A stretch of 50,605 nt of DNA from Nocardioides sp. (GTDB taxonomy: Bacteria; Actinomycetota; Actinomycetes; Propionibacteriales; Nocardioidaceae): contig NZ_JACIXG010000037.1 of the NCBI RefSeq assembly GCF_014360585.1, forward strand, positions 1 to 50,605. Reading direction: 5' to 3'. The translations under genes and the position numbers were made by a program. Below, in pieces: positions 7,296-15,047 of this stretch. How positions within the stretch are numbered: the first letter of the stretch is position 1; each line of letters begins with the position of its first letter. A model generated the notes under the pieces. That model was not told the DNA's origin, did not search any database, and was given only the letters and a program-made list of their open reading frames with translations.

Positions 7296-9623
7296 CTAGC
7301 GCAGGTCGAACACGGAGTAAAGCCCGCGCTTGAAACGCGGCTGGCCGAGCTCGCGGCGCAGGCCCGGGAGGTCGGCCCGATAACGACGGTCGACGACGAT
7401 CCAGTCGACGTCGTGGTCGTCGCGCAGCGTGGCGATCGTCGCCGGTGACGGGTCCGTGATGGCCGCGTCGTTGGCCTCGAGCAGCTCCGGGTCCCAGAAG
7501 GGCAGGTACGCCGAGTTGTTGAGGTCCGTGGACGGCTGCCCGACGACCAACGGGTCGATGTAGGCCCACCCCTCCACCAGGACCCGGCGCTCGGCGTACG
7601 CCGCGATCCAGAAGTTCCGGCGGTCGCAGTCGGGCACGGGCAGACCGATGCAGTGGGCGTTGGTCGCGATCAGCTCGTCCGGCTGCGAGTGCCCGCGGAC
7701 GAAGCGGGCGGCGGCGACTCCACCGGGGCCGATGATGTCCGTGTCGGGTGCCCGGGGAAGCGCGGGGCCGGCCACAGCGAGAGCGACGGTCTGCGGTGCC
7801 CCGGCGAGCATGACCCCCAGCACCAGCGCCACGATCGCCGGGAGCGTCGCGATCGTCGAGCGCTTGGCGTACATGAGCACGATGACGACCGCAACAGCCA
7901 GCACCAGCAGCCCGATGGCGAGCTGGGTCAGCAACGTCGAGGTGAAGACCGAGCCGTCTGCCGGCATGTCACCACCCACCAACAGTCTCGCGGTCACGAG
8001 GGCAAGCCCGCCGAGAGCGGCGCAGCCGACGAACCGGACGCCGTCGCGGAACGACAGGTCGACGGGGACGATGTCCGAGAGCGCGACTGCGGTGGCAACA
8101 GCGATGAACCCGCTGGCGCCCAGGAGAAAGTACGCCTGGCTCAGAGCCGGATGGCTCAGCACCATGAGCGCGCCGGCGCCGGCGGCCCAGGTGCCCGCCA
8201 GGAACACCCGATCGGGCCGTCGCCAGGCGCCGCGCACCAGGCCCACGATCAACGGGATGGCGACGAGGACGAACCCGACGGTGAAGCTGATCCAGATGGA
8301 GAACGGCGCCGAGCCGGGCAACGTCTCCCCCTCCGGCAGCATCAGCACGCCCAGCCGCTGGACCGTGCTTCCGTTGAGATCGATCGACGTCGCCCGGGTG
8401 CCGCCTCCGTAGAACACCTGCTGTGCGACCAGGAAGACGACGACAGCCGACCCGAGCGCCGCGGCCACGGTGAGGGCCGTCCGCCTGCGGCGCAGCACTG
8501 CCGAGATCACGAGCGCCAGGAACAGGCCGGCGATGATCGTCGGCAGCGCAGACGACTTCGCGCCGGCCACCGCGACCATGACGACCACGGTCAGCAGCCA
8601 CGGCCCCCAGCGCCACCGATCGCTTCGGATCATCTCGACGACCAGCACCATCAGGACCATCTGGAGCGGCATCACGAGAGCGTGCGTCGGACTGTCGAAC
8701 GCACGTGTGACGGAGTCGAAGGCCAGCTGCGCGGGGCTGACCAGGCTCGTCCAGCCGAAGAAGTCCGGAGTGGCACCCATGGCGAAGACGAGGGCAGCGA
8801 CGAACCCAGGCCAGCTCCGTCCCGTGAGGCGGGTGGCCGCTGCGTACGCTCCACCGACCGCGAGCAGGACGAGCAACGCGATCGACAGGCTGCGCATCAG
8901 CACGATGAGCTCGATGTGGGTGACCGTCGCTGCCGACGCCAGGTGGACGTAGACCAGCCAGTGGTAGAAGAGCGGCGTGCCCTCCACCCACGGCATCTGG
9001 GCGGGAAAGTGGTGCAGCAGATCGCCGGCGATCGCCAGATGGAAGGGCTCGTCGACATACGGCGCCCGCAGCGCGTCGATCGGTCTGTGTGACCACATCT
9101 GGTTCGTGACCAGAAGAACTTGTACGCCTGCCACCGCCGCACCGGCCCACGACCACAGGCTCTCCCTGCCGATCACCACGGGCCCAAACCATCGGCGGCG
9201 CCGCCAGACGACGACCAGCGCGACGACGAGCACGGCGACGGGATAGCCGTAGATCAGCGGGGTGAGATCGAACAGCCGCAGCAGGAGGTAGAGCGGGATC
9301 TCCAGGACGAGCCCGAGGATGGTGCCGAGGATCAGGTCGTTCCCGAGGTTCGGCCCCGGCTTCGCGACCGCCCGCCACACCACGGTGCCCGGGAAGGTGA
9401 GGAACGCCAGCACATAACCGGCGAAGAGCAGCGCCTCGCCGATGCCGACACCGGCGATGCGCACCGCGAGCACGAGCGTCGCGACGACGACCAGCACCCC
9501 CGGCAGGAGACCGGACCAGGACCGGCCCGAGACGGTGCCGTCCGAGAACGTGCGGTCCGAGGGAGGCTTCGCGTCGGGTTCGGCGCCTACGGTTGCCGGG
9601 TCTGCAGTCACCCGCGCGATCAT
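7296..9623 (-). CDS. Large polytopic membrane protein, GT-C/ArnT-like, probable cell-surface glycan role
   Basis: The 775-residue product has about 12-14 hydrophobic helices between residues 35 and 610, an early extracytoplasmic loop with YVDEPFHLAIAGDLLHH, and a hydrophilic C-terminal domain of about 150 residues (from PDTDIIGPGGVAAARFVR to the end). An acidic motif in the first large loop followed by many helices and a soluble tail is the layout of GT-C lipid-phosphosugar-dependent glycosyltransferases; here the Asp-Glu of YVDE may be the metal- or acceptor-binding pair. ATG at 9623 is taken as start; more upstream codons would run into the divergent promoter region. It converges on the sulfotransferase gene and diverges from the GT2 gene. 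Substrate unknown. Confidence 0.65.
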   Translation of the reverse strand: MIARVTADPATVGAEPDAKPPSDRTFSDGTVSGRSWSGLLPGVLVVVATLVLAVRIAGVGIGEALLFAGYVLAFLTFPGTVVWRAVAKPGPNLGNDLILGTILGLVLEIPLYLLLRLFDLTPLIYGYPVAVLVVALVVVWRRRRWFGPVVIGRESLWSWAGAAVAGVQVLLVTNQMWSHRPIDALRAPYVDEPFHLAIAGDLLHHFPAQMPWVEGTPLFYHWLVYVHLASAATVTHIELIVLMRSLSIALLVLLAVGGAYAAATRLTGRSWPGFVAALVFAMGATPDFFGWTSLVSPAQLAFDSVTRAFDSPTHALVMPLQMVLMVLVVEMIRSDRWRWGPWLLTVVVMVAVAGAKSSALPTIIAGLFLALVISAVLRRRRTALTVAAALGSAVVVFLVAQQVFYGGGTRATSIDLNGSTVQRLGVLMLPEGETLPGSAPFSIWISFTVGFVLVAIPLIVGLVRGAWRRPDRVFLAGTWAAGAGALMVLSHPALSQAYFLLGASGFIAVATAVALSDIVPVDLSFRDGVRFVGCAALGGLALVTARLLVGGDMPADGSVFTSTLLTQLAIGLLVLAVAVVIVLMYAKRSTIATLPAIVALVLGVMLAGAPQTVALAVAGPALPRAPDTDIIGPGGVAAARFVRGHSQPDELIATNAHCIGLPVPDCDRRNFWIAAYAERRVLVEGWAYIDPLVVGQPSTDLNNSAYLPFWDPELLEANDAAITDPSPATIATLRDDHDVDWIVVDRRYRADLPGLRRELGQPRFKRGLYSVFDLR

Positions 9624-9684
9624 GCCAACAAAACACCTACACCGAGTACACCGAAACCACTCCGGATGCGCTATTTTCCTAGCG

Positions 9685-10683
9685 ATGTCCCTCACCCACA
9701 CCGTCTCTGTCGTCATCCCGGTCTACCGCGGTGCCGAGACGCTTCCTGGTGTGGTGAGCGAGATCGTCGACCTCGTCGAACCGTTCACCACCACGAACGG
9801 TCACGAGGGGCGCGTCACCGAGATCCTCCTGGTCCACGACCACGGCCCGGACAGCTCGGACATCGCCATCCGTCAGCTCGCGGAGAAGTACGACATCGTT
9901 CGTCCGATCTGGCTGAGCCGCAACTTCGGCCAGCACGCCGCCACCCTTGCCGGCCTGGCCTCGTCCGGCTCGGACTGGATCGTCACGATGGACGAGGACG
10001 GGCAGCACGACCCGGCGTACATCCTGCCGATGCTCGACACCGCGCTCGGCGAGCAGGCCGCGCTCGTCTACGCCCGCCCCACCAACCCGCCACCTCACGG
10101 GCCGCTGCGCAACCTGGCCTCGCGCGGATCGAAGGTCCTCATCGACCGCGTCATGCCCGGTGGCCGCGCCCGGCAGTTCAACAGCTTCCGCCTCATCCTG
10201 GGTGAGTACGGCCGCAGCGTGTCCGCCTACGCGGCCAACGGGGTCTACCTCGACGTCGCGCTGAGCTGGGTCATCTCCGACGTGGTGACGTGCCCGGTGG
10301 AGCTGCGCGAGGAGGGCGAGCGGCCCTCCGGCTACAGCTATCGCTCGCTGATGTCCCACTTCTGGCGGATGGTGCTCACCGGCGGCACCCGCCTGCTGCG
10401 TACGGTCAGCGTCTGCGGGGCCCTGCTCGCGACCTCCGGCATCGTCCTCGCGGTCGCTCTCGTCGTCGCGCGTCTGGCCGGCGGCGTCGACGTCCAGGGC
10501 TGGACCTCGCTGATGGCGGCCATCCTGGTCTGCTCCGGCGCGATCATGCTCACTCTCGGCGTGATCGCCGAATACCTCGGCATGGCCGTCAACATGGCGA
10601 TGGGCAAGCCGCTCTACGTGGTCGTCAGCGACCCGGCGAACGGTCCGCTCCGCCACGGGCCCGGTCCCGGCCGGCCCGAATGA
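9685..10683 (+). CDS. Polyprenyl-phosphate glycosyltransferase, DPM1/ArnC type (GT2)
   Basis: The 332-residue protein has an N-terminal GT-A domain with VSVVIPVYRGAETL, LSRNFGQHAA and the metal-binding TMDEDGQHDP (Asp103, Asp105). Two C-terminal transmembrane helices follow at roughly 228-258 and 263-293. This is the architecture of ArnC/GtrB enzymes that move a sugar from an NDP donor to undecaprenyl phosphate at the cytoplasmic face. A GT-C partner would use that lipid sugar outside the membrane; the divergent large membrane protein is an obvious candidate. No Shine-Dalgarno precedes ATG 9685, while TATTTT lies at 9672-9677, so the mRNA may be leaderless. The stop overlaps the next gene by 4 bp. 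Confidence 0.85.
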   Translation: MSLTHTVSVVIPVYRGAETLPGVVSEIVDLVEPFTTTNGHEGRVTEILLVHDHGPDSSDIAIRQLAEKYDIVRPIWLSRNFGQHAATLAGLASSGSDWIVTMDEDGQHDPAYILPMLDTALGEQAALVYARPTNPPPHGPLRNLASRGSKVLIDRVMPGGRARQFNSFRLILGEYGRSVSAYAANGVYLDVALSWVISDVVTCPVELREEGERPSGYSYRSLMSHFWRMVLTGGTRLLRTVSVCGALLATSGIVLAVALVVARLAGGVDVQGWTSLMAAILVCSGAIMLTLGVIAEYLGMAVNMAMGKPLYVVVSDPANGPLRHGPGPGRPE

Positions 10684-11696
10684 TCGGGACCGGCGACGCG
10701 AGCAGACCCCCGACGCTCGTCGTCGGCAGTGGCGGTCTGCTCGGTCGCCACGTACGCCTCTCGCTGGAGCGCTCCGAGTCGCCCGTGAGCACGGTGAGCG
10801 TGCCGTGGCACGACCCGATCGCCGCCCGTGACGTCCTGAGGTCCGAGCTCACCTCGTTCCTCGGCTCGGCGTCTGCGTCGAGGGCGGGCGGACGCGTGAA
10901 CATCGCCTGGTGTGCCGGTGCCGGCATCGTCGCCACGCCGGCGGACGAGCTCGAGACCGAGGTGTCGCTCTTCCGCGACGTGCTCGACGACCTGGGGGCA
11001 GCGCTGCCGCCCGACATCCGCCTCGCCTTCTTCTTCGCCTCCTCCGCCGGCGGCGTCTACGCAGGCTCGGCCGATCCCCCGTTCACGGAGCACTCCGAGC
11101 CTCGCCCGCTGGTGGCGTACGGCAGGGCCAAGCTGGCGATGGAGGAGGCGCTGACCGAGTTCTGCGCCGAGACCGGATCCGTCGCGCTGCTCGGCCGGAT
11201 CACCAACCTCTACGGCCCGGGTCAAGCGCTCTCCAAGCCCCAGGGCCTCGTCTCCCAGCTGTGCCTGGCCCACCTGCGCGGCACCCCGCTGCCGGTCTGG
11301 GTCTCCTTCGACACCATCCGGGACTACCTCTACGTCGGCGACTGCGCCGAGATGGTCGTCGCGGCCCTCGACGGGCTCCACGAGCACGCCCGGAGCTCCG
11401 GCACGAACGCCGTCGTCAAGATCCTGGCCACCGGCACCGGCGTGACCCTCTCAGCCGTCATCGGAGAGACCAACCGGATCTTCAGACGACGGGCGAGGCT
11501 ACGACTCCCGGGGGCCGGCACCCCCAGCCACACCCGCGACCTGCGGGTCCGCAGCGTCGTCTGGCCGGAGCTCGGGCAAAGGTCTCAGACACCTTTCTCC
11601 GTCGGCGTGCGTCGCACCGCCGACGAGATCGCATTGGCCTACGCTGCTGGGACGTCCGCACTCCCGACCCAAGTGAGCGAGATCTCCATCCGATGA
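10680..11696 (+). CDS. NAD-dependent epimerase/dehydratase family protein
   Basis: A 338-residue extended SDR. The dinucleotide loop is an unusual GSGGLLG (16-22), followed by ASSAGGVYAG and a YGRAK motif equivalent to the catalytic YxxxK, then a family-typical RITNLYGPGQ and DTIRDYLYVGD. These indicate an intact NDP-sugar epimerase, dehydratase or reductase; the reaction cannot be read from sequence. ATG at 10680 overlaps the upstream GT2 stop (ATGA), and the next gene overlaps in the same way, so GT2, epimerase and methyltransferase form one translationally coupled unit. Confidence 0.8.
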   Translation: MIGTGDASRPPTLVVGSGGLLGRHVRLSLERSESPVSTVSVPWHDPIAARDVLRSELTSFLGSASASRAGGRVNIAWCAGAGIVATPADELETEVSLFRDVLDDLGAALPPDIRLAFFFASSAGGVYAGSADPPFTEHSEPRPLVAYGRAKLAMEEALTEFCAETGSVALLGRITNLYGPGQALSKPQGLVSQLCLAHLRGTPLPVWVSFDTIRDYLYVGDCAEMVVAALDGLHEHARSSGTNAVVKILATGTGVTLSAVIGETNRIFRRRARLRLPGAGTPSHTRDLRVRSVVWPELGQRSQTPFSVGVRRTADEIALAYAAGTSALPTQVSEISIR

Positions 11697-12460
11697 CCCA
11701 GCTTCATCCGATGCCCCAGACGGACATGCTGGTGGGCAAGGCCGGCGGATCTCCTTCGATCGCCCAGAGCGACTACTGGTGGTATCGAGCGCGCACCCGG
11801 ATCCTCGAGACCGTCATGAAGCCGTACGTGGGCACCCCACGCCGATTGCTCGACGTCGGCAGCGCCGACGGACCCAGCGTCACCTGGCTCGAAGGCACCG
11901 CCGAGCATCACGTCTCCCTCGACGTCGACCCGCGCGGGCTGACAGCCGGTGGCGTGTGCGGCTCCGTGACCGGGCTTCCCTTCGCCGACGGCTCCTTCGA
12001 CGTGGTCTCGGCCTTCGACGTCATCGAGCACTGCGATCGTGAGGACACCGCCCTCGCCGAGATCGAGCGCGTTCTGGCTCCCGGCGGCCGCTTCCTCATG
12101 TCCGTGCCGGCGTACAACTGGGCCTGGACCAGCCACGACATCCACAACCACCATCACCGGCGCTACACCCGGCGGCGGGCGGTCGAGGCGATCGAGGCCG
12201 CTGGGCTGTCACCCGTGCGAGCGACGTACGGCTTCACCGGGACGTTCCCGATGTTCGCCGCCCAGCGTCTGGTCACCCGGTTCAAGGAGCGTGGTCTGAC
12301 CGACGCTCTCCCCGAGGGCGCCGTCGCTCCGCTCCCCACGGTCTCGCCTGCGACGGAGAGACTCCTGCTCGGCGCGACCCGCATCGACGAGCGGCTGCTG
12401 GGCAGGCTGGATCTGCCGTTCGGTTCCTCGGTGCTCGTGGCGGCGGTCAAACCACACTGA
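11693..12460 (+). CDS. Class I SAM-dependent methyltransferase
   Basis: The 255-residue protein has the SAM-binding motif I LLDVGSADG (52-60), an acidic post-I residue in SLDVDP, motif II SFDVVSAFDVIEH and motif III LAPGGRFLMSVPAYNW. A histidine-rich HDIHNHHHRRYT segment follows, seen in methyltransferases of glycan and lipid pathways. ATG at 11693 overlaps the upstream stop. Its likely target is a sugar or lipid-linked glycan intermediate of this locus; that part is inferred from context. Confidence 0.8.
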   Translation: MTQLHPMPQTDMLVGKAGGSPSIAQSDYWWYRARTRILETVMKPYVGTPRRLLDVGSADGPSVTWLEGTAEHHVSLDVDPRGLTAGGVCGSVTGLPFADGSFDVVSAFDVIEHCDREDTALAEIERVLAPGGRFLMSVPAYNWAWTSHDIHNHHHRRYTRRRAVEAIEAAGLSPVRATYGFTGTFPMFAAQRLVTRFKERGLTDALPEGAVAPLPTVSPATERLLLGATRIDERLLGRLDLPFGSSVLVAAVKPH

Positions 12461-12541
12461 AAAACGCGCATACACTCTGACAAGCCTCGGCGTGCGACCT
12501 GAGCCGCCCGAGTCTGTTCGCTAGATCTCGGAGACTGACAT

Positions 12542-13381
12542 TTGGACACGAGCAATCACTGGTACGGACATGCACACATCCTGTCCGAGTACTGCGGACT
12601 CCCCTTTGAGGAGCCGCGGCCGATCTGGGGCGTGCTCCAACACGGCTGGAACCTCCTTCACGGCTTCGGTCCGGGTCACGCGCCGCCCTACGGTTTCCCG
12701 AAGTTCGTCTGGTCTCACGCGAACCTGCGCCGCGGTCAGGCGATCGGCTGGCGCGACTACGCGGTGATCGGCGCGCCGTGGAACTACCTGCTCGACCTCA
12801 AGAAGGACACCGAGCCCGTGCCACCGGCTGATGAGCGCGAAGGAACGATCTTCTACCCGTTCCACACCTGGGACCACGGCCAGGTCAGCGGCGATCACGA
12901 CCGACTGATCTCGCAGATCAGAGACACCGAGGACGGTCCGGTGACCGTCTGTCTCTACTGGATCGAGTACGAGATGCCGGAGGTCCGGCGCCGCTACGAG
13001 GACGCCGGGTTCCGGGTCATCTGCCACGGCAAGCGAGGCACCTTGCGGCAGGGCACGGACACCCGCTTCCTCCACAAGCAGTACGCAGAGCAGATCCGTC
13101 ACCGTCGGGTCGCCTCGAACCGACTGACCACGGCGATCTTCTACGGAGCCTCGGTCGGCTCCGAGGTCGCGGTCTACGGTGACCCGATGACCTTCTCCGA
13201 CGTCAGGGACGCCAGCGTGCGGGACGGGAACGAGCAGGCCAAACGCCTGTTCCCGGAGTTCCACGGAGTAGAGACCGATGCAGAGGAAGTACGCGCCACG
13301 ACCGTGCGCGAGCTCGGGCTGGACGCCATGGCGTCTCCTGCCGAGCTTCGCGCGCTCTTCGGATGGGAGCCCACTGGATGA
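12542..13381 (+). CDS. Uncharacterised protein of the glycan locus, possible GT-B-like transferase
   Basis: I do not recognise a named family. The 279-residue soluble protein contains WGVLQHGWN, then SHANLRRGQAIGW, VIGAPWNYLL and FYPFHTWDHGQ. The spacing of a QHG motif followed by a G-x-P motif recalls GT-B surface-polymer transferases such as TagF-like or polysialyltransferase-like enzymes, but similarity is not strong enough to name one. Its C-terminus has a dense acidic stretch. The start is TTG at 12542 with GGAG about 9 bases upstream. The stop overlaps the next gene by 4 bp, so the two products are probably made together. Confidence 0.6.
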   Translation: MDTSNHWYGHAHILSEYCGLPFEEPRPIWGVLQHGWNLLHGFGPGHAPPYGFPKFVWSHANLRRGQAIGWRDYAVIGAPWNYLLDLKKDTEPVPPADEREGTIFYPFHTWDHGQVSGDHDRLISQIRDTEDGPVTVCLYWIEYEMPEVRRRYEDAGFRVICHGKRGTLRQGTDTRFLHKQYAEQIRHRRVASNRLTTAIFYGASVGSEVAVYGDPMTFSDVRDASVRDGNEQAKRLFPEFHGVETDAEEVRATTVRELGLDAMASPAELRALFGWEPTG

Positions 13382-15009
13382 ACGACATCGACACCGTCTC
13401 GAAGAGCGACGCCTACGAGATCGTCTCGGGAGACATGTACGACTGGTCTGATCTGACCAGCGCTGACCCGTGCCCTCGCGGACCGGTCCTGACCCGCGTC
13501 GCGGTTGCCACGGCGAGCGATGCCGCTCACCTCCTCGTCGTCGGTCCGCACGACCTCGGGCTGCTCGATGCCGTGGTCGGCCTCGCCTCGAGGACCACCC
13601 TCGTCCTCCGGACACACACCGACGCGCAGGTCGTGTCCGAGCGGTACGCCGACAGGTCTGTCGACGTCGTCTGCGGTGACCTTCGCTCCTGGACCCCCGA
13701 TCAGCCGGCCGACGCCGTGATCGCGCTGGACGGGTTCGGGCGGGTCTCGTCGATCGATGCGGCCCCTGCGGACTGGCACACGATCTCCGTGCACCTCGCC
13801 CGCCTGGCGACACGCGACTCTCGTCTGGCAGTGGTTGTCTCCAACCCAGGATCCCCGCTCGAACAGCTCAGGGCCGTCGCCCCGGAAGCATCCAACGAGG
13901 ATGCCGACTGGTCGTTCCCGATCCATGATCGTGCACACCCCCGGAGCCTCGTCGATGCGAGCGCACGGCTCGGAGGCCACGGATACGCCCTGTGGCCCGA
14001 CGCCGCTTCTCCCACCTTGGCCGCAGCTCCCGACGCGTGCTCGGCTGCGCTCGCCATCGCTCATGGCCGACCCGCCGAAACCACCACGCTGCGCGAGCTG
14101 CAGCCCGCGCTGGCCCAGACGCTGGACACCTTGGGAGTCACGGCAGCCGCCGGCGGCTGGCTGGTCACCCGGGGCCTCACGATCGGGTCGGTCCTCGGGG
14201 TCGACCGGAGCGGCAACGAGACGTCATGGACCGCTCCCGACCGCTCCTGGCTGGTCGAAGCCATGCGCGACTCGGCACGACGGGACGCCTCGGGCCTGCG
14301 CAGCCGCGTACGCCGGCTGCGCGAGGCGGTGGAAAGCGACCCTGAGCGCTGGCGCGGTCTCCAGGTCGACGAGATCGGCCTCGACGCCGACCGTCTCGTG
14401 CCGGTCCACGACTCGGCGGTGAGACTCGGCGACTCCGCCGAAGAGATCCTGCTGGGGCTGCTGGACGAGCTCGCCGCGTTCATCTGCGTCGCCGGATGGC
14501 GGCACCCCTGGCCCGCCGGGTGCGGGCGGGACGAGCTCGCCGTCCTTCTCGCAGCGACCGTCGACACCGTGGTGACCCCTGCGGACGTACGCCGGGTGCG
14601 CGAGCGGAGGGAGTCCGCGCTCTCGTCGAACGGGATGGCTCCTGTGTTCGCCCGCCGGACGTCGCCGGCCGAGGCCGACACGAGCGAGCTGCGGAAGCTG
14701 ATGGACGAGAACGAAGCGCTTCGTGGTCAGGTGACCTGGTTCAAGCAGCAGATGCGTCAGCGGCAGACGATGACCCACGAGGTCCGCACCGCAGCCCGAC
14801 GCGACGTCGCTGCCCTCAACAGTCGGATCAAGGACCTGGAGGATCAGCTGAGCGCTCAGCAGGCCACCTCCATCACCCGGGCCGCCAAACGCGCCTCGAG
14901 CGTCCCGTCGCGGACCCGGGACCGCCTCGGACGCATTCCCGGCGCCCGACGCGCGGCTCGCCTGCTCAGAAGGGCTCTCGGCGCGCTCCGGCGCGCGGTC
15001 AGGCGCTAG
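13378..15009 (+). CDS. Methyltransferase-like protein with C-terminal coiled coil
   Basis: The 543-residue protein has an N-terminal Rossmann-like region (residues about 50-170) with HLLVVGPHDLGLLDAVVGL, a degenerate match to SAM-binding motif I, then DVVCGDLRSW and AVIALDGFGRVS. A second domain lies at about 240-400. Residues about 440-500 are predicted coiled coil (SELRKLMDENEALRGQVTW and following), and the last 50 residues are highly basic. Such coiled coils in glycan loci can set polymer length or anchor enzymes at the membrane. Start ATG 13378 with GGGAG upstream, overlapping the previous stop. Catalytic activity is uncertain because the glycine-rich motif is weak. Confidence 0.6.
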   Translation: MNDIDTVSKSDAYEIVSGDMYDWSDLTSADPCPRGPVLTRVAVATASDAAHLLVVGPHDLGLLDAVVGLASRTTLVLRTHTDAQVVSERYADRSVDVVCGDLRSWTPDQPADAVIALDGFGRVSSIDAAPADWHTISVHLARLATRDSRLAVVVSNPGSPLEQLRAVAPEASNEDADWSFPIHDRAHPRSLVDASARLGGHGYALWPDAASPTLAAAPDACSAALAIAHGRPAETTTLRELQPALAQTLDTLGVTAAAGGWLVTRGLTIGSVLGVDRSGNETSWTAPDRSWLVEAMRDSARRDASGLRSRVRRLREAVESDPERWRGLQVDEIGLDADRLVPVHDSAVRLGDSAEEILLGLLDELAAFICVAGWRHPWPAGCGRDELAVLLAATVDTVVTPADVRRVRERRESALSSNGMAPVFARRTSPAEADTSELRKLMDENEALRGQVTWFKQQMRQRQTMTHEVRTAARRDVAALNSRIKDLEDQLSAQQATSITRAAKRASSVPSRTRDRLGRIPGARRAARLLRRALGALRRAVRR

Positions 15010-15017
15010 TGGCGCGT

Positions 15018-15047
15018 GCCGGTCACGCCTCGATGGGCGTGACCGGC
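15018..15047. terminator. Bidirectional hairpin between convergent genes
   Basis: GCCGGTCACGCC (15018-15029) pairs perfectly with GGCGTGACCGGC (15036-15047) across a 6-base loop. It sits just past the stop of the plus-strand gene and includes the stop of the reverse-strand glycosyltransferase at 15023. No U-run follows, so terminator function is inferred from position. Confidence 0.55.
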
